From Spirochaetota bacterium (GTDB lineage Bacteria > Spirochaetota > UBA4802 > UBA5550): a stretch of 64,000 nucleotides of DNA. The stretch covers positions 186,001 through 250,000 of the forward strand of contig JALOTL010000001.1 of NCBI GenBank assembly GCA_025457915.1, in the 5' to 3' direction. The first letter of the stretch is position 1; the number at the start of each line of letters is the position of its first letter. The notes under the pieces are model-generated. The model did not search any database. It saw nothing but the letters and a program-made list of their open reading frames with translations, and was not told the DNA's origin. A program made the position numbers and the translations under genes. Positions 36,950-45,440 of the stretch are shown here, in pieces.

Positions 36950-39211
36950 TCATGATTTTATTCTGATCGCGAACAGGGTTATGTCGTCATGCTGGGGGAT
37001 TTTGCCTGTAAAATCGTTCAGGGAATCTACGACGCCGTTTATCATCGTTTCAGGTGTTTTTCCGCATCCTGTAATCAGCGCCTGGTGGAATCTTTCCAGG
37101 CCGTATTCATTGTCCGAGGAATCCATTGCCTCATCCACTCCGTCAGTGTACTGGATAAGGTAATCTCCCGGGTTGAGCTTGATTTCCCTCGTTTCCGCGA
37201 GGCCGGAAAAAACCGAGTTGGACACCGCGCCCAGGGCTATCCCCCCCGCCGTAAGCTCGATCAGTTTTTTATTCCGTATCACCAGGGCCGGATTATGGCC
37301 CGCGCTTGTGTATTTCAGTGAAAGATTATCCAGATCAAGAACGCCGTAAAACATGGTAACGAAATAATTGCTTGCCGTATTTTCTTTCAGGTACTCGTTC
37401 ATTATTTCCATTATTTTTTTCGGATTGTTCGTCTTGTCGCAATATGTGTGGAGAAGGGTCCTTGTCATGGCCATGACAAGTCCGGAGCCCACTCCGTGTC
37501 CTGAAACGTCCGCTATGGCTAAACCGATTGAATTGCCGCCAAGGGGGATGAAGTCGTAATAATCACCGCCCGATTCGGTCTGGGCGGAATAATAAGCCGC
37601 GAAATCCAGCCTCGGCATTTTAGGGAACTCCTTGGGCAGCAGCGTCTCCTGTATCTCCTGAGCCGTTTTCAGCTCGTTTTCCATTCTCTGTTTTTCGAGC
37701 ATCTGGTCCTGGGCCTTTTTGAGGTTGATCGTCATTATGTTGAATATATCTGCGAGCCTGCCAAGTTCATCCGAACCCTTGATTTCGATTTTTTTGTCCA
37801 GGTTTCCCTTGCCGATTTCAAGTGCGACATCTGCAAGATTTGATATTGACCTGATCAGGAAGGTCGGGAAGAACAGAGCGATGAACAGCGCCCTGATCAA
37901 TACGCTGATTATCAGATTGATAATTTCATGCCTGCTTGCCTCCATTTCAGTAAAGAAATAATCCCTCCTGAGGAATATGCCGAGAATACCCGCAAGGTCT
38001 TTTTTGTATGAAATGAAGGCGAGTTGATCCAGGGTAAACCTGGTATCGATCTCGAATTTGTTTCTTGAAATATAATCATAGAATGATTTCCAGAAAGTCC
38101 TGATGTCAGTTCCCCGTGCCGGATACAGCCCGTATTTAACGGCAATTTTTCCCCAGATGTTTTTTATTTCAGACAGGGAAATCTGCATGCTTCCGCTTTT
38201 ATTCATGGTTGCGGTCAGGTTTTCAGTGAATTCCTTATACAGCTCCGTTTTCTGCCTGGCGTTTAAATGGGACGAATTGAAAGAATTGATCATGAAGGGA
38301 TATATGATCCTGGCCTTTTCGATTGACCCGGGCCTGATCAGATAATCGAGTTCGAAACCGTTATCCAGAATTCTCTCGATGAACTGCTTTTTAAAATCCT
38401 TACGGTTGACCTTGTTTAATGATATATAATCCTGGAGGGAGTAGTTTTTTCCGTCAATGCTTTGCAGGATATATTTTTTCAACCGCACGACATATATAAG
38501 CCTGACTGGGGAGGATGTGATTGAAGATTTTGAGAACTTTTGATAGGATTCATACAGGCTTAGACTGTCCTTTTTTTTAAAAAAAGGCATGCCGGCGATT
38601 ATATAGTCCCTTTCGAGATTTTTTACGAGGTATTCATATTCCTTTTTTCCGAGAATATCCGTCATTAAAAGATGGTTCGTGAAATCCAGGTTGTTCATGT
38701 AATGATACAGTACCGACGGCTTTAACAGAGGATCGTCTCTGCCCCTTCTGCCTTTTTCAGCGAAAAGCTGACCGGTGGTCCTGTCGAAGTACCAGTAGAA
38801 GGCCTGGTCGCTTCTGTCCCACCCGGCATTAATATCGGTCCAGTCTATTTCGATCAGGAAAGGTATGTCAAGGATCCGGTCCTTGCCTATCACGGATGGA
38901 AAATATTTTGTCATCGACTTATACGATTCATTTTTTAAATTGATGAGGGCGGTCTTCTGCTGGGCGGTGAGTTTTTTCGTTTCTGCCGTTTTCAGGGCGT
39001 TTGATGACTGTAGGTAGTTCTCCACGCTCTCCGAGGATCCCTTCAGGGTAATGGCCGCCATTCGGAGCATTGCGGCCTTGATTTTATTTTCGTTCTGGTT
39101 GAAGACGGCGAAGGATATTATGGCCGTAACGAAGGTTATGGCCGCTATGAGAATCAGCGTAAACTTGAATCTGATTCCGAATCTTATCTGTCGCACCTGA
39201 CGCTTTTTCAT
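36950..39211 (-). CDS. membrane sensor PP2C-type (SpoIIE/RsbU) phosphatase with HAMP domain
   Basis: A 753-residue sensor phosphatase. A first TM segment (about 15-37) is followed by a large extracytoplasmic region (about 40-425) with no recognised fold, a second TM (about 430-455), a HAMP domain (about 455-505, LADVALEIGKGNLDKKI) and a short coiled coil. The SpoIIE phosphatase domain (about 530-752) carries the metal aspartates in SGGDYYDF, ADVSGHGVGSGL, YTDGVDEA and QHDDITLF. It would dephosphorylate STAS-domain anti-anti-sigma factors, such as those at 41475 and 43545. It follows a small membrane protein gene by 19 bp. Confidence 0.92.
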   Translation of the reverse strand: MKKRQVRQIRFGIRFKFTLILIAAITFVTAIISFAVFNQNENKIKAAMLRMAAITLKGSSESVENYLQSSNALKTAETKKLTAQQKTALINLKNESYKSMTKYFPSVIGKDRILDIPFLIEIDWTDINAGWDRSDQAFYWYFDRTTGQLFAEKGRRGRDDPLLKPSVLYHYMNNLDFTNHLLMTDILGKKEYEYLVKNLERDYIIAGMPFFKKKDSLSLYESYQKFSKSSITSSPVRLIYVVRLKKYILQSIDGKNYSLQDYISLNKVNRKDFKKQFIERILDNGFELDYLIRPGSIEKARIIYPFMINSFNSSHLNARQKTELYKEFTENLTATMNKSGSMQISLSEIKNIWGKIAVKYGLYPARGTDIRTFWKSFYDYISRNKFEIDTRFTLDQLAFISYKKDLAGILGIFLRRDYFFTEMEASRHEIINLIISVLIRALFIALFFPTFLIRSISNLADVALEIGKGNLDKKIEIKGSDELGRLADIFNIMTINLKKAQDQMLEKQRMENELKTAQEIQETLLPKEFPKMPRLDFAAYYSAQTESGGDYYDFIPLGGNSIGLAIADVSGHGVGSGLVMAMTRTLLHTYCDKTNNPKKIMEIMNEYLKENTASNYFVTMFYGVLDLDNLSLKYTSAGHNPALVIRNKKLIELTAGGIALGAVSNSVFSGLAETREIKLNPGDYLIQYTDGVDEAMDSSDNEYGLERFHQALITGCGKTPETMINGVVDSLNDFTGKIPQHDDITLFAIRIKS

Positions 39212-39230
39212 TTAATCTGCCGGGAATTTT

Positions 39231-39524
39231 TTATTTTTCAAATTTCGATATGAAAAGGTTGTATAAACCTGAAAAGGCGAAACCCGCGATAAAACCGTCT
39301 ATCGCGGAATAGAACGTGTCAATAAGGGCCCCGAGAAGCTTGAAGGATGTTGATTTATCCATGTTTTCAATTATCGACAGGCCGCCGCTCGGATGTATGG
39401 ATTCGAAGAGTTTGACCGCATCGGCGCCGAAGCCGTTAATCGAGCACCAGATGAAGATGATCATGGATGGAATGGTAACTACTATCATGGTGCATATTGA
39501 AAACCATTTAATGTTGAGTTTCAT
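39231..39524 (-). CDS. small holin-like membrane protein
   Basis: A 97-residue protein with two hydrophobic segments (about 8-28 and 65-88) separated by a short loop. The pattern, with MKLNIKWFSICT at the start and IDGFIAGFAFSGLYNLF at the end, resembles the bacterial small proteins often labelled bacteriophage holin-like or DUF5676. There is no phage gene nearby, so a phage origin is not implied. It is 19 bp upstream of the HAMP-SpoIIE phosphatase, and the two are probably co-transcribed; a regulatory or chaperone role for the phosphatase is a guess. Confidence 0.65.
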   Translation of the reverse strand: MKLNIKWFSICTMIVVTIPSMIIFIWCSINGFGADAVKLFESIHPSGGLSIIENMDKSTSFKLLGALIDTFYSAIDGFIAGFAFSGLYNLFISKFEK

Positions 39525-39765
39525 ATTGTTATCCCGTTATCTTGATGGCTATTATGATACATCCGAAGAGATTAAAGTCAATAAATATTTAATCCGAAAA
39601 ATCCTGGATTTTATGGTTTGATTATTTTGTTGACTTGGGCTGCGATGTATCTGAAATATATAGCCCCGGTTGATTGAAAAAAGGATTACAAATCGATGGC
39701 AGTTCGCCGGCTGATTTTTCGCAGCGGGCCGGACGACAACAACGATTGTAAAAAAGGGCAGTTAA

Positions 39766-40509
39766 ATGAGAATAATGCTGACCAACGACGATGGAATTAA
39801 TGCCGACGGAATAAATATTCTGTATGACGTGCTTTCTTCCAGGCATGATGTATATATAATTGCCCCGGACAGTGAAAAGAGCGCATGCTCGAACGGGATA
39901 TCCGTGCATTACGAGCTGATATTGAAAGAAATCACTGAAAAAAAATTTTCCGTATCCGGGCTCCCTGCCGACTGCGTGGATATAGGATTGCATGGGAATA
40001 TAATACCTGAAACCGACATTGTGATATCAGGCATAAATCACGGGCCTAACCTGGGGGATGATATTTTTTTTTCCGGAACGGTCGCCGGGGCAAGAACGGC
40101 CTGCATCTTCGGCAAACCGGGTATAGCTGTTTCAATGGACCGTTACAGGGAGTCCTCAGTATACCTTGCTGACGCAGCCGAATTCATCCTTGGGTTTCTC
40201 TCCGAGAATGCTCCTGATTTTGCCAGGGACGCGTATTTTTATAATATTAATTACCCGGACCTTCCCGGGGATGAAATCAAGGGGGTCAAATATACTTTCA
40301 TCGGGAAAAGGATTTACATGGACTCTTACCGGAAGACCGCAATTTCGAAGACCGAAATGAAGCTTAACCTGGAGGGCTCCATAATATCCCCGGAGATTCA
40401 CGGGTCGGACGTTACGGAACTGAGGAACGGTTTCATATCAATAACGCCACTTGCGCTGGATTGCACGAACCTTGATGCGCTTAAAAAACACATGATGAAC
40501 ATGATTTAA
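39766..40509 (+). CDS. surE: 5'/3'-nucleotidase SurE
   Basis: A 247-residue SurE-family phosphatase that removes the 5' or 3' phosphate of nucleoside monophosphates. The metal motif TNDDG is at 6-10 with D8-D9, followed by PDSEKSACSNGIS, SGLPADCVDIGLHG, DIVISGINHGPNLGDDIFFSGTVAGA and the C-terminal dimerisation region. All positions expected for metal and phosphate binding are present. ATG 39766 has GGGCAG 5-10 bp upstream. A TPR protein gene follows after 7 bp in the same transcript. It diverges from the holin-like gene over 241 bp. Confidence 0.95.
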   Translation: MRIMLTNDDGINADGINILYDVLSSRHDVYIIAPDSEKSACSNGISVHYELILKEITEKKFSVSGLPADCVDIGLHGNIIPETDIVISGINHGPNLGDDIFFSGTVAGARTACIFGKPGIAVSMDRYRESSVYLADAAEFILGFLSENAPDFARDAYFYNINYPDLPGDEIKGVKYTFIGKRIYMDSYRKTAISKTEMKLNLEGSIISPEIHGSDVTELRNGFISITPLALDCTNLDALKKHMMNMI

Positions 40510-40516
40510 GGGTGAT

Positions 40517-41221
40517 ATGTCCGAAAGCGAACTCAACATAAGGATAGGAGAGTTTCTCAAATCGGCGCTCAGGTTTTATCTTGTAAGAAATTACAATGAA
40601 GCTGTCGAGGATCTCAAGGCGGCGGAAATGCTCGACAGGGACAATCCGGAAATCCTGTACAACCTGGGCATCAACTATTGCAGAATGGGACTGTACAAAA
40701 CGGCCGTCGGATACTTCAACAGGGTCGTCAATCTTCCACAGTCCTTCGTTGACAAACTGACCGTAAAAAAACTGATGGCGTATACATTGATCAATATGAA
40801 AAAATACGCGGAAGCCATGGAGCATATTGACGATGTCCTCGGTATTTCCTCTGCGGATTTAACGGCCTGCAATATGAAGGGGTATTCCCTTGAAAAAACC
40901 GGGGAATTCAGAAAAGCCCTGGAGGTTTATAAATCGATAATTGATTTCGACAAGAAAAATTACAATGCCTACAATTCAATTGCGTATGTTATGCTCGGCG
41001 CCGGGGGAGATCCGGATGAATGTCTCAAGTTCGCAAAAATCGCGGTTGAATCCGACAGGAAGAATCCCGCTTATCTTGATACACTGGGGGCCATATATAT
41101 GAAAAAAGGCGAGTTTGATAAAGCCGGGAAATTATTTCAAACGGCATTGAAGGCCGCCCCCTTTGCGGATGAAATAAAAAAGCACCTTTCGGATTTAAAT
41201 AAAATAATAAAAAAGAAATAG
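40517..41221 (+). CDS. TPR-repeat protein
   Basis: A 234-residue protein almost entirely made of tetratricopeptide repeats, for example NYNEAVEDLKAAEMLDRDNP, GLYKTAVGYFNRVVNL, EFRKALEVYKSIIDFDKKNY and EFDKAGKLFQTALKAAPF. No signal peptide or TM segment is seen, so it is probably cytoplasmic. A good Shine-Dalgarno (AAGGGTGAT) lies just before the ATG, 7 bp after surE. It probably acts as a protein scaffold; the partner is unknown. A 253-bp spacer with several AT-rich repeats follows. Confidence 0.8.
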   Translation: MSESELNIRIGEFLKSALRFYLVRNYNEAVEDLKAAEMLDRDNPEILYNLGINYCRMGLYKTAVGYFNRVVNLPQSFVDKLTVKKLMAYTLINMKKYAEAMEHIDDVLGISSADLTACNMKGYSLEKTGEFRKALEVYKSIIDFDKKNYNAYNSIAYVMLGAGGDPDECLKFAKIAVESDRKNPAYLDTLGAIYMKKGEFDKAGKLFQTALKAAPFADEIKKHLSDLNKIIKKK

Positions 41222-41412
41222 GCATCCTTTTTTCAAACGGCCACCCGATCAATTATTTTTTGGCACCTCAATAAATATGTTTTTTATTAAACTACTGAAA
41301 AGATTTAATTTATATATTTAAAGTGCCAACAATGAAAAATTCTGATTTGATTATTAGAGGTTCCCTTATTATATTACAAGTGTGTTTTTACGCAGCATCT
41401 CGAATTAATAAC

Positions 41413-41443
41413 TTGACATTTAACAAATAAATGAAAATATTTT
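41413..41443 (+). promoter_or_regulatory. candidate promoter of the partner-switching cluster
   Basis: A perfect TTGACA at 41413-41418 is followed by TATTTT at 41438-41443 with a 19-bp spacer, or by poorer hexamers at normal spacing. It lies about 32 bp upstream of the first STAS gene. An inverted pair TTGGCAC/GTGCCAA (41260-41266 and 41323-41329) lies further upstream in the spacer. Confidence 0.35.
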
Positions 41444-41474
41444 ACAGGATGATAAGTTAGAAGCGGCTAATTAA

Positions 41475-41834
41475 ATGATGAAATACCAACATAAAATCAC
41501 AAGCGAAATAATCAGCGGTCTGCCCGTGATAAGCATTGAAGGAGATATGACATCTGATGCAGACTCCGACATCAAGAAGCTTTATTCAGAAATAAAGGAA
41601 AAGTTTCCGGAAAACAAGACGATTATCATCAACTTCGAAAAGACGAAATATATCAATTCTTCCGGCATAGCCACGTTAATTAATATTATCCAGGATATCA
41701 ACGAAAAGAAAGGGATGATTACATTCGTCGGCATGTCTGATCATTTGAAAAAGGTCATGGACATAGTGGGAATCACGGATTTTGTAAAATTATTCGACAA
41801 TAAGGACCAGGCAGTCAATTCCCTGGCCCATTGA
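41475..41834 (+). CDS. STAS-domain anti-anti-sigma factor-like protein
   Basis: A 119-residue single STAS domain of the RsbV/SpoIIAA type. The phosphorylatable serine is in YINSSGIATLI, S62 or the neighbouring S63. Such proteins, when unphosphorylated, bind an RsbW-like anti-sigma kinase and release its target; SpoIIE-type phosphatases reactivate them. An RsbW-like kinase is encoded at 43903. A second in-frame ATG at 41478 is possible. The gene is separated from the FGGY kinase gene by 111 bp. Confidence 0.88.
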   Translation: MMKYQHKITSEIISGLPVISIEGDMTSDADSDIKKLYSEIKEKFPENKTIIINFEKTKYINSSGIATLINIIQDINEKKGMITFVGMSDHLKKVMDIVGITDFVKLFDNKDQAVNSLAH

Positions 41835-41945
41835 TCGGAATGGTCCATTTACGGCGTCTTTTAATAAATAACCCGCATACAAACAGATTAATGGATATCC
41901 GCACCGGGAATTAATGAAAATTGGATACTATCTGGAGTAGAATAA

Positions 41946-43535
41946 ATGCCGGCAAGATCCAAGAAAAGCGAAGATTGCATATTTGTAATAGATGCTGGGA
42001 CCCAGTCGATACGCGCTGCGATTGTTGACCTGAAGGGAATTATCAGGGACATCGTAAAAACCCCGATTCAGCCTTATTATTCTGAAAAGCCCGGATGGGC
42101 CGAACAGGACCCTTCTTATTACTGGAGGGTTTTATGTGATACCTCCCGCCGGCTAATGAAGAAAACGGTATTCGACGCTAAATCGATTAAGGGCGTTACG
42201 TTGACCAGCCAGAGAAACACGATGGTCAATGTCGATAAAAACGGCACACCTTTGAGACCGGCGATAGTCTGGCTGGATCAGCGAAAAGCCGAGGTTGGGG
42301 AATGGCCCGGTTTCGCTACAAGATTGGGGTTGAAGGCCATCGGGCTGCTGGATGCCGCTCACCTTTCAATCAGGGAATGCGAGGCAAACTGGATCAAGCA
42401 GAACCAGCCCGGGGTCTGGAGTAAAACCCACAAGTTTCTTTTTCTTTCCGGATACTTCAATTACAAGCTGACCGGCGAATTCATCGATTCAACAGGTAAC
42501 ATGCCCGGATACGTGCCGTTTGATTTTAAAAATCATGCCTGGGCGAAAAAATCAGATATTAAATGGAAGATGTTCCCGATAGAAGAATCCAAGCTTTTCA
42601 AACTCGCAAAACCCTCGGAGCTTTTAGGTTATATAACGAAGACTGCATCGAAGGAAACGGGCATACCGGAACGACTCCCGGTAATCGCGGCCGCGGCCGA
42701 TAAAGCCTGCGAGGTTCTCGGATCGGGCTGCCTGACTCCTGAAATTGCCTGTCTCAGCTACGGCACAACCGCTACAATAGAAACAACCAACTCTAAATTT
42801 ATCGAAATAGTCCCCTTTATCCCTCCCTGGCCCAGCGCCGTGCCCGGTGCTTACAACACCGAGGTTATGATATTACGCGGCTACTGGATGGTAAGCTGGT
42901 TCAAGCAGGAGTTCGGACTGAGGGAAGAGATAATTGCGAAAAAAAGAAAAATAGCCCCCGAGGCCCTTTTTGACGAAATGATCAGGGATATACCCCCGGG
43001 CTCAATGGGGCTCACACTGCAGCCGTTCTGGTCGCCGGGAGTAAAAATACCCGGTCCCGAAGCCAAAGGGGCAATTATCGGTTTTGGAGACGTTCATACC
43101 AGGGCTCATATATACAGGGCCATTATCGAGGGACTTGCTTATGCGTTAAGGGAAGGCATGATAAGGACTGAAAAGAAAAACAACGTGAAGATAGAAAAAA
43201 TCAGGGTTTCCGGAGGCGGTTCTCAGAGCAGGGCGGCAATGCAGATCACAGCGGACGTTTTCAATCTTACCGCTGAGAAACCGCATACCTATGAGACTTC
43301 CGCACTGGGGGCTGCCATAGACGCCGCTGTGGGCCTGAAGCTTTATCCGGGCTTCAGGGAGGCCGTCAGGGAAATGACGAGGGTGGGAGAGGTTTTTGAA
43401 CCGATACCAGCTAACAGGGACATTTACAACCAGCTCTTTGAAGAGATTTATCTGAAGATGTATGACAGGTTGGTTCCATTTTATCAAAAGATAAGGGATA
43501 TAACCGGTTATCCGCCAAAATATAAGAAGAAATAA
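41946..43535 (+). CDS. FGGY-family carbohydrate kinase
   Basis: A 529-residue sugar or polyol kinase of the FGGY family. The N-terminal phosphate motif FVIDAGTQSIRAAIVD (about 13-28) and the SQRNTMVNVD and WLDQRKAEVG segments are present. So are AAAADKACEVLGSG, where the aspartate is the likely catalytic base, and the C-terminal RVSGGGSQSRAAMQITADV plus ETSALGAAIDAAVG motifs. The substrate cannot be read from sequence; xylulose-, glycerol- and erythritol-type kinases are all possible. The ATG has GGAG 10 bp upstream. It lies between two STAS genes, with a 9-bp gap to the second, so co-expression with the switch is likely. Confidence 0.88.
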   Translation: MPARSKKSEDCIFVIDAGTQSIRAAIVDLKGIIRDIVKTPIQPYYSEKPGWAEQDPSYYWRVLCDTSRRLMKKTVFDAKSIKGVTLTSQRNTMVNVDKNGTPLRPAIVWLDQRKAEVGEWPGFATRLGLKAIGLLDAAHLSIRECEANWIKQNQPGVWSKTHKFLFLSGYFNYKLTGEFIDSTGNMPGYVPFDFKNHAWAKKSDIKWKMFPIEESKLFKLAKPSELLGYITKTASKETGIPERLPVIAAAADKACEVLGSGCLTPEIACLSYGTTATIETTNSKFIEIVPFIPPWPSAVPGAYNTEVMILRGYWMVSWFKQEFGLREEIIAKKRKIAPEALFDEMIRDIPPGSMGLTLQPFWSPGVKIPGPEAKGAIIGFGDVHTRAHIYRAIIEGLAYALREGMIRTEKKNNVKIEKIRVSGGGSQSRAAMQITADVFNLTAEKPHTYETSALGAAIDAAVGLKLYPGFREAVREMTRVGEVFEPIPANRDIYNQLFEEIYLKMYDRLVPFYQKIRDITGYPPKYKKK

Positions 43536-43544
43536 GGAGTTTTT

Positions 43545-43886
43545 ATGAGCATATTACAATACTCTTCATCGAAGCACGGCGACGTTACGCTGATAAGGAT
43601 CGGGGGAAGCCTTGATGCCGAAACCGCATCCAAGTTTGACCAGAAAATCCAGGGAGAGATACAAAAAGGCGCGAAAAAGGTCGTTTGCAGCATGGAGGCG
43701 CTTGATTATATTGCAAGCGCGGGCCTGGGAATACTGATCAGCGCCAACGAGAAGCTCTCAAAAAGCGGCGGGGAGATCAGGCTCTCCTGCATGAATCAAA
43801 AAATTTCCAAGATATTCAAACTCCTGGGATTTATAAATCTATTCAAAATATATCCGGACGATGAAAAAGCGGTAGAGTCTTTCTGA
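43545..43886 (+). CDS. STAS-domain anti-anti-sigma factor-like protein
   Basis: A 113-residue STAS domain protein of the RsbV type. The phosphorylation site is in DYIASAGLGILI, with S58 as the likely acceptor. It differs from the STAS protein at 41475 at the position before the serine and through most of its length, so the two are not a recent duplication. A strong AAGGAG lies 5 bp from the ATG. The RsbW-like kinase gene follows after 16 bp; this STAS protein is therefore its most likely direct partner. Confidence 0.9.
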   Translation: MSILQYSSSKHGDVTLIRIGGSLDAETASKFDQKIQGEIQKGAKKVVCSMEALDYIASAGLGILISANEKLSKSGGEIRLSCMNQKISKIFKLLGFINLFKIYPDDEKAVESF

Positions 43887-43902
43887 AAAAGCATTTTGAA
43901 AG

Positions 43903-44325
43903 ATGACAAGAAGAAAAAAAAACCTGGTCATAAAAATTCATCAGAGGATGGAGGAGCTTGATTCCGTAAGGATAATCATATCCGATTTTCTTAAAGAAAA
44001 CTGTGTGAGCGAAGAAAATATCCTCAGGACCGAGCTGTCCATTTACGAGGTCCTTGCCAATATCATAGACCATTCATCCCCGGATTTCAAGGACCGGGAA
44101 ATAATAGTAGAATGCAGAATTTTAAAAGAAAGAATCAAGACGGTCATAAGCAATTACGGAAAAGAATTTGACATAAGAAAGGCGGACCTCCCCGATATAT
44201 CAAACCATTTTAAATCAGGAAAAAAAAGAGGGCTCGGGATATATTTCATAAGAACCCTGATGGATAACATTGATTATTCTTACAAGGAACACTTGAACAA
44301 ACTTATTTTGACAAAAAATATTTAA
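43903..44325 (+). CDS. RsbW-like anti-sigma / HATPase serine kinase
   Basis: A 140-residue GHKL-type ATPase of the anti-sigma factor kinase family. The N-box is in ELSIYEVLANIIDHS, the G1 box region is NYGKEFDIRKADLPDI, and the G2 box is GKKRGLGIYFIRTLMDN. In this family the kinase phosphorylates the conserved serine of a STAS protein, or holds a sigma factor or other target when the STAS protein is phosphorylated. The target cannot be told; no sigma factor gene is in the window. It is 16 bp after the second STAS gene and 17 bp before the TPR lipoprotein gene. Confidence 0.9.
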   Translation: MTRRKKNLVIKIHQRMEELDSVRIIISDFLKENCVSEENILRTELSIYEVLANIIDHSSPDFKDREIIVECRILKERIKTVISNYGKEFDIRKADLPDISNHFKSGKKRGLGIYFIRTLMDNIDYSYKEHLNKLILTKNI

Positions 44326-44342
44326 TAACGCGGAGAATAAAC

Positions 44343-45389
44343 ATGAAAAAAATTCCGTTTATATCAATTATCTTATTAAGCTGCTTAACTCTTTCAAGCT
44401 GCACGATGATTTATAAATCCATGAAAGAGAAGAGAAACAGGACTTATAATGAGGGAGTGACCCTCTACAACCAGAAAAAATACGAGGAGGCATACGATAA
44501 GTTCGATACCGTCGTTTCCATTGACCCTGAGTATAAAAAATCCAAGGATTACCTGAAGCGATCGGAGTCTTATCTTAAGCGGAAGGAACAGAATATCAAG
44601 CAGAGGGCCAACGAGAATTATTCCAGAGGCATTAAACTCAAAAAGGCCAAACAATATGAGGCTGCGCTGGACGCCTTTCTGCTTTCGAAGCAGCAGAACC
44701 CGGATTATGAGGACATAGACGACCAGATCGATGAGTGCAGGAGCAATCTTACCGGCAGGTTCAAGAAATTATATGCCCAGGCAAGCAACCAGTATAAAGC
44801 AAAACAATATAAAAACGCATACAATACATGCCTGAATGCAAAAAAGATAAAAAGCGACAGTGAACTTTCGTCTTTAATGGGCAATATAGAAAGCGCGCTT
44901 AATGATAGATCCAGGTCTTACAGAAATGCAGGGGAAAAATTCTACTCTGACGGAAATTACGAGAAGGCCAGGGGCCAGCTTGCAACCGCCCTGAATATAA
45001 ATCCATGGGATAAAGATGCAAAAGAACTCATGGATAAAACGAGCTCAATGCTCAATATGAGCAGGGATTATAAAGCGGCTGTTGATCTCTATAACAGGGG
45101 TCAATCCCTGCCGGCCTACGGAAAATTTCTTGCCATCAGCCAGAAAAATCCGCAGTATAAGGATACCGCTTCCTATCTTGAAAAATCCAAGGCGCAGCTC
45201 AGCAAGAATATCGGCGCCTATTATAACAATGGCGTCCAGCAATATGACAAGGAGAATTTTGAGGCGGCCATTAATGAATTCAACAAGGTATTGCTGGTCA
45301 ATCCCGACCATAAAAGCGCGCTTGAATACAGGCAGAGGGCCCAGGCAAAACTGGACATAAAAAAATCCCTGGGAGGGACGGCGCAATAA
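44343..45389 (+). CDS. TPR-repeat lipoprotein
   Basis: A 348-residue probable lipoprotein. The signal sequence ends in LTLSSC (C20), a good lipobox. The rest holds about five tetratricopeptide units, including KKYEEAYDKFDTVVSIDPEY, KQYEAALDAFLLSKQQNPDY, NYEKARGQLATALNINPWD and NFEAAINEFNKVLLVNPDH. It probably faces the periplasm as a protein-contact scaffold. Clear GGAG lies 8 bp upstream of the ATG. The gene is 17 bp downstream of the RsbW-like gene, so a regulator cluster and an envelope protein share a transcript. Confidence 0.85.
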   Translation: MKKIPFISIILLSCLTLSSCTMIYKSMKEKRNRTYNEGVTLYNQKKYEEAYDKFDTVVSIDPEYKKSKDYLKRSESYLKRKEQNIKQRANENYSRGIKLKKAKQYEAALDAFLLSKQQNPDYEDIDDQIDECRSNLTGRFKKLYAQASNQYKAKQYKNAYNTCLNAKKIKSDSELSSLMGNIESALNDRSRSYRNAGEKFYSDGNYEKARGQLATALNINPWDKDAKELMDKTSSMLNMSRDYKAAVDLYNRGQSLPAYGKFLAISQKNPQYKDTASYLEKSKAQLSKNIGAYYNNGVQQYDKENFEAAINEFNKVLLVNPDHKSALEYRQRAQAKLDIKKSLGGTAQ

Positions 45390-45405
45390 TCCATGTCAGG
45401 CACGG

Positions 45406-45440
45406 AGAGGATGCGTATGTATTTTATTTATCCTCTTTTT
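45406..45440 (+). terminator. possible terminator of the STAS-RsbW-lipoprotein cluster
   Basis: AGAGGAT at 45406-45412 pairs with ATCCTCT at 45430-45436 and is followed directly by TTTT. The 17-base loop is long, and the right arm lies inside the 3' end of the convergent chemoreceptor gene. It is the only terminator-like structure at a convergent junction in the window. Confidence 0.4.

Noticed and set aside
39231..39524. Prophage remnant suggested by the holin-like protein
   Set aside because: There are no other phage genes, attachment repeats or integrase nearby; this family is common in chromosomes.
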